Position numbers and translations under genes: made by a program. A model generated the notes under the pieces. The model was not told the origin of the DNA. It saw nothing but the letters and a program-made list of their open reading frames with translations, and did not search any database. From contig NZ_CP037952.1 in the NCBI RefSeq assembly GCF_004358345.1, positions 1,860,001 to 1,924,000 on the forward strand: a stretch of 64,000 bases of DNA, in the 5' to 3' direction. Each line of letters starts with the position of its first letter. The stretch's first letter is position 1. Source of the stretch: Parashewanella spongiae. GTDB lineage: Bacteria; Pseudomonadota; Gammaproteobacteria; Enterobacterales; Shewanellaceae. Shown here piece after piece: positions 43,567 through 52,033 of this stretch.

Positions 43567-45035
43567 TAATTTGTTTCTCTGAAAAAGCGAATGGTAGGCA
43601 AAGTTGCGCTCCGGGGCGCACCGTCAATGTGCCATTCAATTTTTTGTAAATTATCAAAATCAATATTGGCGGAAATTGGACCTTCACAGGCCAGCTTTAC
43701 GTAGGTCAGCAGTTCGTCTAAGCCAAATTCAAGTGGGTAAGTGTTAATGATTTTCTGAAGGTTGGTTTGGCCTTTTTCATGAGTCAGTTGATGCTGAATA
43801 TGCTGAACGAGTTGATCTTCGTCGATGTGGCTGAGAGCAAATAACTGGCTGAGATCAGCGCTGTGGGGATCGATTTGCTGCTCTGGCTGTATTGAAAACT
43901 GCTCTTGTTGGGGTTCTTGGTAAAGCTTGCGACTGAATAGAGATGAAATTTCAATACTTGCAGAATCGAGTTCAGTGATGGCCTCTGTTGTTATAGGCAT
44001 TTTTTCGATGCTGGTGTGCAGTGTTTTTTCATAATCTCGAATGAGTTCTAAAATGCGGCGGTTATCTTGAGATTGCTCTTGTACATATCGCCGAAGTTGA
44101 TCGGTAACCTGCTGTCTTGTGGTATTCACTTTACGGCCTGCATCCAATAAGTAGCTGTATAGATGACGCAATAAAGTGTCGCTTGCCACAATCTCTTGAG
44201 CTTCTTTATGTTTGAGTAACGCTTGTAAATTTTTACGCATACCATCACGCATTTCTGGCGTCATCAATAACTCAAAAAAAGTCGAAAATGATTGTCCTTC
44301 GTCGGAATTTTCAATGACGTCTTGATATTCAAAAACTTGATCCAGTACTTGACCTTTTTGCGCCTGAGAAAGAGTAATGGTTTTTCGGGTTTGTTTATCG
44401 AGGGTTCGAAAGTTGGCTTCAACTTGTCTAAAGTCACCGAGTAACTGCCGAGAAAGATCCGATAAAAAAAATAGACGCTCTTTGACTTGCGTGTCGGATA
44501 AATTGATGTCTTGCCCGTTTTCCACCGCTTCAATATCGTTTTGAATTTGTGCTTGTTTACGTTTTAGGTAAGTGAGCTTTTCCTGCGTATTTAGGTTGAT
44601 GCCTTGGCTCAACTCAGTGATCAGTTGCAGTAAATTTTGCAAGCGGGATTCGGTGCCTACAAAGCGGCGACCTTGGAGATCTTCGAGCCAGCGCAGTACT
44701 TTTTCAATATCAGGTTGTAAGTCACATTCTGGTTCATCAGTCTCTTTGGGTAAGTATTTTCTCAAATAACCTGTTTGGGTGTTGATCCAATCATCTAGGT
44801 AGCTTTTCGCTGATTTTGGAAATAGCGCCTCACCGTGGGTGTCTCTGATCTCTTGAATGTGATTTTCCAATAGCCCAACAAGCTCGGTATAGGCAATGGT
44901 ACGCCGATTAGAGAGGATAAAAACCTGATGTAAGAAGCTGGCAATAAATGATAGATGTGGTGAGCGTAGCAACTTAAGCGCCATGCTATGAGATTTTAGC
45001 TCTTCAATAAAACCATAATTGAAGGAAAGTGGCAT
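43566..45035 (-). CDS. jetA: Wadjet protein JetA (kleisin, DUF3375)
   Basis: 489 residues, DUF3375 family, largely helical with winged-helix ends (LKLLRSPHLSFIASFLHQVF near the start; EGPISANIDFDNLQKIEW near the end). It is the kleisin subunit that closes the SMC ring. First gene of the jetABCD operon; with the DUF3322-DUF2220 JetD this is a type I Wadjet system. All four genes are intact. Confidence 0.93.
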   Translation of the reverse strand: MPLSFNYGFIEELKSHSMALKLLRSPHLSFIASFLHQVFILSNRRTIAYTELVGLLENHIQEIRDTHGEALFPKSAKSYLDDWINTQTGYLRKYLPKETDEPECDLQPDIEKVLRWLEDLQGRRFVGTESRLQNLLQLITELSQGINLNTQEKLTYLKRKQAQIQNDIEAVENGQDINLSDTQVKERLFFLSDLSRQLLGDFRQVEANFRTLDKQTRKTITLSQAQKGQVLDQVFEYQDVIENSDEGQSFSTFFELLMTPEMRDGMRKNLQALLKHKEAQEIVASDTLLRHLYSYLLDAGRKVNTTRQQVTDQLRRYVQEQSQDNRRILELIRDYEKTLHTSIEKMPITTEAITELDSASIEISSLFSRKLYQEPQQEQFSIQPEQQIDPHSADLSQLFALSHIDEDQLVQHIQHQLTHEKGQTNLQKIINTYPLEFGLDELLTYVKLACEGPISANIDFDNLQKIEWHIDGAPRSATLPTIRFFRETN

Positions 45036-45143
45036 GGCTTATCCTATTTTAGTCTTTGACATATTGATGCTTTAAGTGGTGTGTTATCAGTCTGTTAAAT
45101 AGCAAATGTGATGGTCTAACAACAGAAATACAATGATAAAATT

Positions 45144-45503
45144 TTACACAAAGCGATCGATAAAAGTTAAATAACCCTGACGGCCATTCTGCTTATTCCA
45201 ACGTTTCACTGATTTTCTGACGGTTTTTAAACAGTTAATTACATCTTCTACTGTTAAATCCGTCTCATCTTCAAGTAAGGTTTGAGTGGTTTGTGAAATG
45301 GTTTGATAAAGCTGTAAGTCGACACCGGAATAAGAGTTTGGTTGACTCGGCCTGTTTTTCTGTTGTGCTTTTAAGTTACTGATCACGGAACCGAGTGCTC
45401 TATCGACTTGGCTGTCGTAGGTTTCAGAGTTTGACCGATACACTTCAGCAATTGCAGTTTCAATGGCTTCAAGTTCAACGATAAATTTATCTTCAAACCT
45501 CAT
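45144..45503 (-). CDS. Small helical protein upstream of jetA
   Basis: 119 residues, entirely helical by composition (FIVELEAIETAIAEVYR; VEDVINCLKTVRKSVKRW), ending with GYLTFIDRFV. It is 108 bp upstream of jetA on the same strand with no terminator between, so it may share a transcript. No family was recognised. It could be a regulator or accessory component of the Wadjet system. Confidence 0.5.
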   Translation of the reverse strand: MRFEDKFIVELEAIETAIAEVYRSNSETYDSQVDRALGSVISNLKAQQKNRPSQPNSYSGVDLQLYQTISQTTQTLLEDETDLTVEDVINCLKTVRKSVKRWNKQNGRQGYLTFIDRFV

Positions 45504-45881
45504 AGGTTGACCTATTTATTTTTAAAGGAAGCGTAAAGGTACTAAAAGATATTCATCAAATAAAGTAAAGCTGATTAAAAATAGTTCAATTGATTTAATG
45601 TAGACAAGTTTCTTGATCATTATTACCAACATACAAAACTGTCGTTATTACATTTTGTTCAGGTTTAGTGCCTTTACAAGGTGCAATGCAGGTCGCATAG
45701 CCGTATCGATGTAATTGGTATTACTTCGTTTCCAACCTGCGCTGGAGTGACGAGAACTCATCGGTATACTTTTTTCCGCAACTTTCCTTACTCAATGTCA
45801 TCAAAAGCCAGTCTCGTATAAAGTACTTTGCTAAAACTATTATTTTCTAGAGGGTTAGGTTTAGGATGTTGTTGGAAGCGT
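45504..45881. repeat. Intergenic region with a rearranged family D element
   Basis: From 45630 the sequence holds CATACAAAACTGTCGTTA. Then comes a foreign ~75-bp piece, then the right half of family D at 45724-45797 (TTACTTCGTTTCCAACCTGC through AACTTTCCTTA). The remaining bases hold no gene. Confidence 0.6.
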
Positions 45882-46178
45882 TCAGAACAGTATTTCTTCG
45901 TAGCAAGTTTTTATGCTTGCTTTAAAATGTTCTGGTAAGTACTCCCATCCATAAGCTTGTACTAGGATGGGAAGCGTGGATTCTTGCAGCTTTTCTCGAA
46001 AATCAACGATATCATTCACTTTACCTTTAGGTGTGATGATAACCAAATCAAGATCGCTGGCTTCATAAGATGTACCTTTTACTCTACTGCCATAGGCCCA
46101 CAGTTTTGAGCCATCAATTAATGTGTTGGCAGCAATGTGTTTAATGGTGAGTAAGTCTTTTTTTCTTATTTCAATCAT
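45882..46178 (-). CDS. MNT-type nucleotidyltransferase antitoxin
   Basis: 98 residues with the nucleotidyltransferase signature G-S-R-x-x-G then D-L-D (AYGSRVKGTSYEASDLDLVI). It overlaps the HEPN gene by 8 bp. In HEPN/MNT systems the MntA enzyme adenylylates and silences the HEPN toxin. The small size is normal for the family. Confidence 0.85.
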   Translation of the reverse strand: MIEIRKKDLLTIKHIAANTLIDGSKLWAYGSRVKGTSYEASDLDLVIITPKGKVNDIVDFREKLQESTLPILVQAYGWEYLPEHFKASIKTCYEEILF

Positions 46179-46593
46179 AATCTTGTTCAGATAACGTTTG
46201 TGCTAATTGCGTTGCGTCATTAATAAAAGTATCAAGTAAAATTAAGGTTTTTTCAGCAAAACCTTCGCCATAATCATGGGCTGTTTGGTTACGATTATCA
46301 CGATATATTAACCATCGTTCAGTTTCTTCTAAGCTGAGTAAATCAAATCGAGCCGCATGACGAAAAACGTCTTTAAATGAGAGTGTTTTTACTGCTTTGA
46401 TTGAGTGAAAATAGGGGATTAACGCTTGTTTTAGTAGCTTACCCGATTGCTCAATGATAATTTCAAATTCTTTAACGCAGGCTGCCCGATATATGTCATA
46501 TTGAATGTCGGTTGACTCTAACTCATTCAACTTCTTTTTTGCTTCAAAAAGGGTTTTGATGCACTTTGATAAATAACGTGTATCGATAGGCAT
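46171..46593 (-). CDS. HEPN-domain toxin (HepT-like)
   Basis: 140 residues with the HEPN ribonuclease motif R-x4-6-H: RDNRNQTAHDYG contains RNQTAH followed by the AHDYGE that is the usual adenylylation tyrosine context. It is paired with the MNT gene at 45882. HEPN toxins cleave tRNA or mRNA. The position next to Wadjet fits a defence island. Confidence 0.85.
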   Translation of the reverse strand: MPIDTRYLSKCIKTLFEAKKKLNELESTDIQYDIYRAACVKEFEIIIEQSGKLLKQALIPYFHSIKAVKTLSFKDVFRHAARFDLLSLEETERWLIYRDNRNQTAHDYGEGFAEKTLILLDTFINDATQLAQTLSEQDYD

Positions 46594-46720
46594 GACATAA
46601 ACTCTACTGATTTAATTAATATAATTATATAGGCTAGATGATGCTCATGGAAGACGCTAAGTCTTAATATCCGCTCGATATATGTGTAAGCCGTGAACTT
46701 CAAGTTTCATGAGGCCATTC

Positions 46721-46986
46721 TAGGGGCTGTTTATCTTTCAGGATTAAATTTTGTGCTATTTGAGCGTTTATCTGTTCAAGGCGTAAGCAGTAAAGCTTAG
46801 TCATCTAAGTAAACGGGTTACAACACAGAATAGTGAACGCTCAAAAGCATCTAAGACAGCGTGAATTGGCCATTTCTACTGCGTTATCGCTTGCTTATTT
46901 GGAATACCAAACCGCACAAGCTCTGTCTTGTATAAAACGACCAATTTATCGCTGCAAAAATAATCACGAAAGATAAACAGCCCCTA
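46721..46986. repeat. Family A MITE, intact copy
   Basis: TAGGGGCTGTTTATCTTTC at the left and GAAAGATAAACAGCCCCTA at the right are perfect inverted ends. The interior is nearly identical to 32543-32808. Confidence 0.92.
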
Positions 46987-47120
46987 ATCATTGGTTAAAA
47001 AGCATTATCTGTTTGTAGCCAAGCTCATTGACCGAGTTTTGTTGTTACAGTCTAGTCATTGACTTTTATGATTGATTATCATACAAATCATCCCATGTTT
47101 TGATACAAACTATGGCTTTT

Positions 47121-48047
47121 ATGGATATTCTTGATGATGTTTTTAATACCCTTAATCTACAAGGTGCTTTGTACTTCCGTACTGATTTTTCATCTCCTTG
47201 GGGGGTAACCGTACCGCAATATTCAAATGCAGCTCGTTTTCATTTAGTACTGCAAGGACACTGCTATGTAAAAATATCAGAAGAGAAAGTCATTCACCTT
47301 ACAGTAGGAGATCTTATTTTAATCCCGAGAGGGGTATCTCATATTATTTCCGATGTCCCAAACGGAAAAGCACCTCCGTTAGAACGTTTACTCACGGATG
47401 TAGGTTACACTGGTGACGGTGTGTTAACGGTTGGATCTGGTGACATAAACGCATCAACACAATTAGTTTGTGGTCACTTTTCATTTCGGGAGCAAGCTGA
47501 TCACCCAATTCTTCGCGCTCTGCCAGATTACTTAGTAAGCTCTGCAACTTTTAGAGCCAAACATCCTCTTATGGACGAAATATTGCGAATGATTTCACGA
47601 AGAGTTTTCGATGATCACCTTGGCTCGGCAGCCTCTGTAACTCGGTTATCTGAAATCGTATTTATAGAGTTGATCCGCTCAGGAATTCAGCAAAATTCTG
47701 CACTTTCGTCAATTCTAGAAGCCTGCCGTGATCCTAAGATAAGTCAATCTTTAAAGCTAATACACTCACAACATTCTCAACCTTGGACAGTCGAAAGTCT
47801 GGCATCTAAAGTAGCCATGTCCCGTAGTCGGTTTTCAGATAGGTTCAGTAAACTAATAGGCACAGGCCCTATGGCCTATCTTTCAGACTGGCGCTTACAA
47901 AAGGCATTAGCTTTGTTAGACAGCTCTCGTATGAGTGTCCAACAAATTGCTGATCAAACTGGGTATCAATCTCCCTCTGCTTTCACTAGAGCATTTTCGG
48001 GTAAGTTTGGAGCTTCACCGTCTGATTATCGGCGGAATATGCTATAA
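47121..48047 (+). CDS. AraC-family transcription regulator (cupin_6 type)
   Basis: About 308 residues. Residues 1-150 form an AraC_binding_2/cupin_6 domain (FHLVLQGHCYVKI, GDLILIPRGVSHII). Two helix-turn-helix motifs follow at 230-300 (VESLASKVAMSRSRFSDRF; VQQIADQTGYQSPSAFTRAF). The start at ATG 47121 (MDILDDVF) matches the family best; ATG 47112 and TTG 47100 are also in frame. Regulators of this class usually control a nearby gene, here perhaps the YHS or MAPEG gene downstream on the same strand. The inducer is unknown. Confidence 0.85.
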   Translation: MDILDDVFNTLNLQGALYFRTDFSSPWGVTVPQYSNAARFHLVLQGHCYVKISEEKVIHLTVGDLILIPRGVSHIISDVPNGKAPPLERLLTDVGYTGDGVLTVGSGDINASTQLVCGHFSFREQADHPILRALPDYLVSSATFRAKHPLMDEILRMISRRVFDDHLGSAASVTRLSEIVFIELIRSGIQQNSALSSILEACRDPKISQSLKLIHSQHSQPWTVESLASKVAMSRSRFSDRFSKLIGTGPMAYLSDWRLQKALALLDSSRMSVQQIADQTGYQSPSAFTRAFSGKFGASPSDYRRNML

Positions 48048-48168
48048 ATCATACAATTTGTCCCAAACAATGTGCAGAAAGTGCCAAGTTAATGCTCGTA
48101 AGTTGAAATATTGCTCATAGCTCGTCATTGTTACTCCCGAACTTATTAACTACATATTGGAGTACACA

Positions 48169-48666
48169 ATGTCATCACTGAACTTATCAAAACTGAGCAT
48201 CGCAGCAGTTATTATTGCTACCAGTCTATCTTTCACTGCACCCGCTTTCTCGGCGGATGAAAACAATGTTGCGCCTGGTTTAACTACAGTGGGAGCACCA
48301 TTAGGATTACATGGAATTGATCCTGTTGCATTTTTAGATATTAATAATCGTATTGCAGGTAATGCAAGTTACGTAGAGACTTACCAGAATGTTGCGTATT
48401 ATTTTTCAAGCGAAAAAAACAAAATAGCATTCAAAAACAATCCAAGTAAGTACGTTCCCCAAAATGGTGGCTTTTGTACATTTGGTGTTTCAGTTGGTAA
48501 AAAGTTTGATGGAAATCCAAATTTTGCATCTGTCGAAAACGGTAAACTTTATTTGTTTTTAAATGAAGATATTTACAATGAATTTAAAAAAGATAAAAAA
48601 GGCACCATTAAAAAAGCATCTAAAAATTGGAAAAAAATTAAACATACTGCAGCTTCAGCTTTGTAG
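48169..48666 (+). CDS. Exported YHS-domain protein
   Basis: 165 residues from ATG 48169, with GGAG 7 bp upstream. A signal peptide (SIAAVIIATSLSF to the AFSA cleavage site) precedes a YHS domain (GIDPVAFLD, YFSSEKNKIAFKNNPSKYVPQNGGFC), which may bind metal. Small exported YHS proteins are frequent in Gammaproteobacteria and of unclear role. The lysine-rich C-terminus (KKDKKGTIKKASKNWKK) is unusual. It lies after the AraC gene and may be under its control. Confidence 0.8.
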   Translation: MSSLNLSKLSIAAVIIATSLSFTAPAFSADENNVAPGLTTVGAPLGLHGIDPVAFLDINNRIAGNASYVETYQNVAYYFSSEKNKIAFKNNPSKYVPQNGGFCTFGVSVGKKFDGNPNFASVENGKLYLFLNEDIYNEFKKDKKGTIKKASKNWKKIKHTAASAL

Positions 48667-48685
48667 TAATAAGCCCATGACACTA

Positions 48686-48748
48686 AATTAACCTAACTTT
48701 GTGAAAGCAAGTCCTTATAAACTTCATTACACAAAGTTTAGGTTAATT
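48686..48748. repeat. Inverted repeat between the YHS and MAPEG genes
   Basis: AATTAACCTAACTTTGTG at 48686-48703 and CACAAAGTTTAGGTTAATT at 48730-48748 form a long stem with one mismatch and a 26-nt loop. It could act as a terminator-like structure or a regulator site; no T-run follows. Confidence 0.55.
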
Positions 48749-48891
48749 CAGTAGATACGTCGCGAGTAATTGTGAAGGCAATACTAGACACAATCGTAAG
48801 TTAACGGTCGCGCTGGAACGAGAGATTGTATATCAGCGAAACAACAGCTCCTTTTTATAACGATTTTAAAGGATCACCAAAGGAATTAATC

Positions 48892-49290
48892 ATGGAAACT
48901 GCAAATTATTATTTGGCTTTAAGTGGGGTATTGACAGTATTACTCTGGATCCCTTACATACTATCTCGAATGATCACATGGGGGCTACCAGGATTTCTTC
49001 ACAGCTATCCTAAAGTCATCCCTCAGCAATCAGAGTGGGAGAAACGTGCTCAACGTGTACATTTAAACATGGTTGAAACCATGCCAGCTTTTATTGCTGT
49101 AGTGTTAGCGGCTAATTATCTGGCTGTAGATACGGCTATCGACACTATTGGATTATGGGCACAAGTATTCTTTTATGCTCGAGTTGTCCATGCATTCGTC
49201 TTTAGTTTAGCGATACCTTACCTTCGAACGCCTACGTATTTGGTATCATGGGCTGCTATTCTCATGATTGGTGCACAGGTTATCATGTAG
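48892..49290 (+). CDS. MAPEG-family membrane protein
   Basis: 132 residues from ATG 48892, after AAGGAATTAATC. Four membrane helices are visible: YLALSGVLTVLLWIPYIL, METMPAFIAVVLAANYL-type, AQVFFYARVVHAFVFSL and LVSWAAILMIGAQVI. The motifs RVHLNMVETMPAF and FFYARVVHAF fit the MAPEG family (glutathione-dependent membrane proteins such as microsomal glutathione transferases). The substrate is unknown. A longer TTG/ATA-type upstream frame is rejected because the ribosome-binding site supports this start. Confidence 0.8.
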   Translation: METANYYLALSGVLTVLLWIPYILSRMITWGLPGFLHSYPKVIPQQSEWEKRAQRVHLNMVETMPAFIAVVLAANYLAVDTAIDTIGLWAQVFFYARVVHAFVFSLAIPYLRTPTYLVSWAAILMIGAQVIM

Positions 49291-49345
49291 TCAGTATAAT
49301 TAATTTTGTGCTGTCTCGAAATATCTAAGGGAGCTAGCGATTTAT

Positions 49346-49511
49346 TTAGAAAGTACCAAGCTTTGTCATACCAGCGAAGGCAGGTATCCAGTGATTTTAT
49401 AGAAAAAAGCAAAGGCACTAGACTACCGACATACAAAACTGTCGTACTTCGTTTCCTGTCTGAGCTGGAGTGACGAGAACTCAGCGGTATACTTTCTTCC
49501 ACAACTTTCCT
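49346..49511. repeat. Family D MITE, copy downstream of the MAPEG gene
   Basis: Begins GAAAGTACCAAGCTTTGTC and ends CCACAACTTTCCTA. It is nearly identical in layout to 5990-6160. Confidence 0.75.
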
Positions 49512-49525
49512 AAAAATGTACTTAA

Positions 49526-50125
49526 TACCAATTACAGTAATTAAATGCTCAACTCAGAGCTATGTATGCGCTCAAAGTGCAATCGAAATTGATAAAAACA
49601 TAGTTGTTACCGACATACACAGCTGTCGTTATTACATTGCTACGTCAAGACAATTTTGAGAAGTATTCTTTATCCTAGAAACATCAGTTGACTGCGTTCT
49701 CAAGCGTAGAAAAAATGGCTGATAGTAAGGCGTAGTTTGCAGCAAGTAGTTATTCTACTTGCAAAAGTTACAACACAGATAGCAGTCATTTTAGCAAGCT
49801 TGTGAGCGTAGAGCACTTCACTCATTGGGTGAAAGCCATGATGATAAAGTCATCATATTGCTCAAACAGTTACTCATATACTCAGCGTTCAACTGATGAT
49901 TTTAGGTTTATAAACCAAAGTGAGCACATACAAGCTCCCAAAGGGCAAGGCTAAAGGGTTCCGTTACTGCGTTACAAGCACTTGAATTATCCCGACAAAA
50001 GCACGAAGTGCGTTGAAGGCCAGCTTTGTATGGCGGCCGTAGGGAATATAGTACTTCGAGCTTGTGCTTTGCACTGAAACCCTTTAGCTCTTGCTGAGTG
50101 AGAGATTAATTACTGTAATTGGTAT
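49526..50125. repeat. Family B MITE (reverse orientation) interrupted by family C
   Basis: TACCAATTACAGTAATTAA at the left and TTAATTACTGTAATTGGTA at the right mark the ends. It is interrupted at 49674-49906 by a family C element. Outside the interruption it is nearly identical to the reverse of 51584-51946. Confidence 0.88.
49674..49906. repeat. Family C MITE with TTTAT target duplication
   Basis: 233 bp from CCTAGAAACATCAGTTGAC to GTTCAACTGATGATTTTAGG, flanked by TTTAT at 49669-49673 and 49907-49911. Removing it plus one TTTAT restores the family B sequence. Confidence 0.92.
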
Positions 50126-50137
50126 TACTCAATTCCT

Positions 50138-50174
50138 GATGGTTGAATGCTCTTAAAAGGGCTTTCGACCATCA
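50138..50174. repeat. Hairpin before galU
   Basis: TGATGGTTGAA and TTCGACCATCA form an 11-bp stem (one mismatch-free T-G pair) with a 15-nt loop. Its role is unknown. It could be an old terminator or an RNA-level element in the galU leader region. Confidence 0.35.
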
Positions 50175-50367
50175 ATATAAAATATCAGGTAAATTTTTAT
50201 TTGATATCATAGAGCGATAACTGAGCAATAAGTTTTGAAAGTGCTTGGTTTATATATACACCAAAGGTACTAATGATGGATCATTTAATCGGGGGAATTA
50301 AGTTTTTCTTCACAAATAGAAGCGTACATGAAAAGATATTGTTCTTGATTTCTATGGATTGATATAA

Positions 50368-51249
50368 ATGAAAGCTGTTATACCTGTTGCGGGTTTAGGG
50401 ACTCGGATGCTACCTGCAACCAAGGCTATCCCAAAAGAAATGCTTCCGCTTGTAGACAAACCGCTCATTCAATACATCGTTAATGAATGTGTTGAGGCTG
50501 GCGTCAAACAAATTGTATTGGTGACTCATGCCAGTAAAAACGCAGTCGAAAACCACTTTGATAAATCCTACGAGCTTGAATCGACATTAGAAAAGAGGGT
50601 TAAACGACAGCTGCTTGATGAGATCCAATCGATTTGCCCCAAAGACGTAACTATAATGCAAGTTCGTCAAGGCGAAGCTAAAGGGTTAGGGCATGCGGTA
50701 ATGTGTGCGAAACCTTGTATCGGTGATAATCCATTCATGGTGGTATTGCCTGATGTAATATTGGATGAGTATACCGCTAACCAAAAGACAGATAACTTAG
50801 CGGCCATGAAAGCGCGCTTTAATGAAACAGAGGCGAGTCAGATTATGGTGGCGCCAGTCCCTAAGTTTGAAGTGAATAAGTACGGGATTGCAGATTGCAA
50901 TGGTGCCGTCCTTAAGCCTACTGACTCGGTAAAAATCAAAAAAATGGTTGAAAAACCGAGTGTGGATGAAGCTCCTTCAAATTTAGCGGTCGTAGGACGC
51001 TATGTATTATCAAAAAATATTTGGCCATTATTAGCCAAAACACCGACTGGTGCAGGTGATGAAATTCAGCTCACCGATGCCATTGATATGTTGATTGAAC
51101 AAGAAACGGTTGAAGCCTTTCATATGTCAGGTAAGTCACACGATTGTGGCGATAAGCTTGGCTATGCTACGGCATTTGTAGAATATGGTTTGAATGATCC
51201 AAAGTTAGGCGGCGAGTTTAAGAAAAAGTTGATTGAGTTACTGAAATAG
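50368..51249 (+). CDS. galU: UTP-glucose-1-phosphate uridylyltransferase
   Basis: 293 residues, standard length. The nucleotide-binding [19 protein letters not shown] motif is at the N-terminus, with LPDVILDEY carrying the metal-binding Asp and [19 protein letters not shown] in the sugar-binding part. It makes UDP-glucose for lipopolysaccharide, capsule and galactose metabolism. The ATG at 50368 starts with the conserved MKAVIPVAG. The neighbours are transposable repeats, so it may stand alone. Its most likely terminator is now ~715 bp downstream, displaced by insertions. Confidence 0.95.
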   Translation: MKAVIPVAGLGTRMLPATKAIPKEMLPLVDKPLIQYIVNECVEAGVKQIVLVTHASKNAVENHFDKSYELESTLEKRVKRQLLDEIQSICPKDVTIMQVRQGEAKGLGHAVMCAKPCIGDNPFMVVLPDVILDEYTANQKTDNLAAMKARFNETEASQIMVAPVPKFEVNKYGIADCNGAVLKPTDSVKIKKMVEKPSVDEAPSNLAVVGRYVLSKNIWPLLAKTPTGAGDEIQLTDAIDMLIEQETVEAFHMSGKSHDCGDKLGYATAFVEYGLNDPKLGGEFKKKLIELLK

Positions 51250-51279
51250 TTTGAAGTCGTATCTAACATTTTGAGTGTC

Positions 51280-51490
51280 AGTGGTCTAGTGGCTTTTATA
51301 GAAAAAAGCAAAGGTACTAGGGGCTGTTTATCTTTCGTGATTATTTTTGCAGCGATAAATTGGTCGTTTTATACAAGACAGAGCTTGTGCGGTTTGGTTA
51401 TTATCGACATACAAAACTGTCGTTACTTCGTTTCCAGCCTGCGCTGTAGTGACGAGAGCTCATCGGTATACTTTCTTCCGTAACTTTCCT
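51280..51490. repeat. Composite of family D and a partial family A element
   Basis: A family D left part (GTGGCTTTTATAGAAAAAAG, 51289-51319) is followed by a truncated family A end in reverse (GGGGCTGTTTATCTTTCGTG). The family D right part follows (CATACAAAACTGTC through CCGTAACTTTCCTA). Part of family A has been deleted, leaving a chimera. Confidence 0.7.
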
Positions 51491-51583
51491 AAGTATCATT
51501 GATACATTAGATGGTGTGATTCACAGTGAAATGATTGACATAATCTAACCAAGTCAAAGTTATAGTCAGAAAATTCGTTATTA

Positions 51584-51946
51584 TACCAATTACAGTAATT
51601 AATCTCTCACTCAGCAAGAGCTAAAGGGTTTCAGTGCAAGGCGCAAGCTCGAAGTACTATATTCCCTACGGCCGCCATACAAAGCTGGTGTTCAACGCAC
51701 TTCGTGATTTTGTCGGGATAATTCAAGTGCTTGTAACGCAGTATGGAACCCTTTAGCCATGCCCTTCGGGAGCTTGTATGTGCTCACTTTGGTTTATAAA
51801 GAATACTTCTCAAAATTGTCTTGACGTAGCAATGTAATAACGACAGCTGTGTATGTCGGTAACAACTATGTCTTCATCAATTTCGATTGCACTTTGAGCA
51901 CATACATAGCTCTGAGTTGAGCATTTAATTACTGTAATTAATGGTA
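51584..51946. repeat. Family B MITE, intact copy
   Basis: TACCAATTACAGTAATTAA and TTAATTACTGTAATTAATGGTA bound a non-coding ~363-bp element, closely matching 29124-29490. Confidence 0.88.
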
Positions 51947-51962
51947 TTATCCTTTAGTCAAA

Positions 51963-51992
51963 ACCCAACCATAAGGTTGGGCTTTGTTGTTG
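51963..51992 (+). terminator. Rho-independent terminator, probably for galU
   Basis: CCCAACC-ATAA-GGTTGGG followed by CTTTGTTGTTGT. It lies between convergent galU and ushA, and the reverse strand offers only a short T-run, so it mainly serves the plus strand. Confidence 0.75.
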
Positions 51993-52033
51993 TACGCCGA
52001 TTATCAGAGAACGAATCGCATTAAATGATAAGG

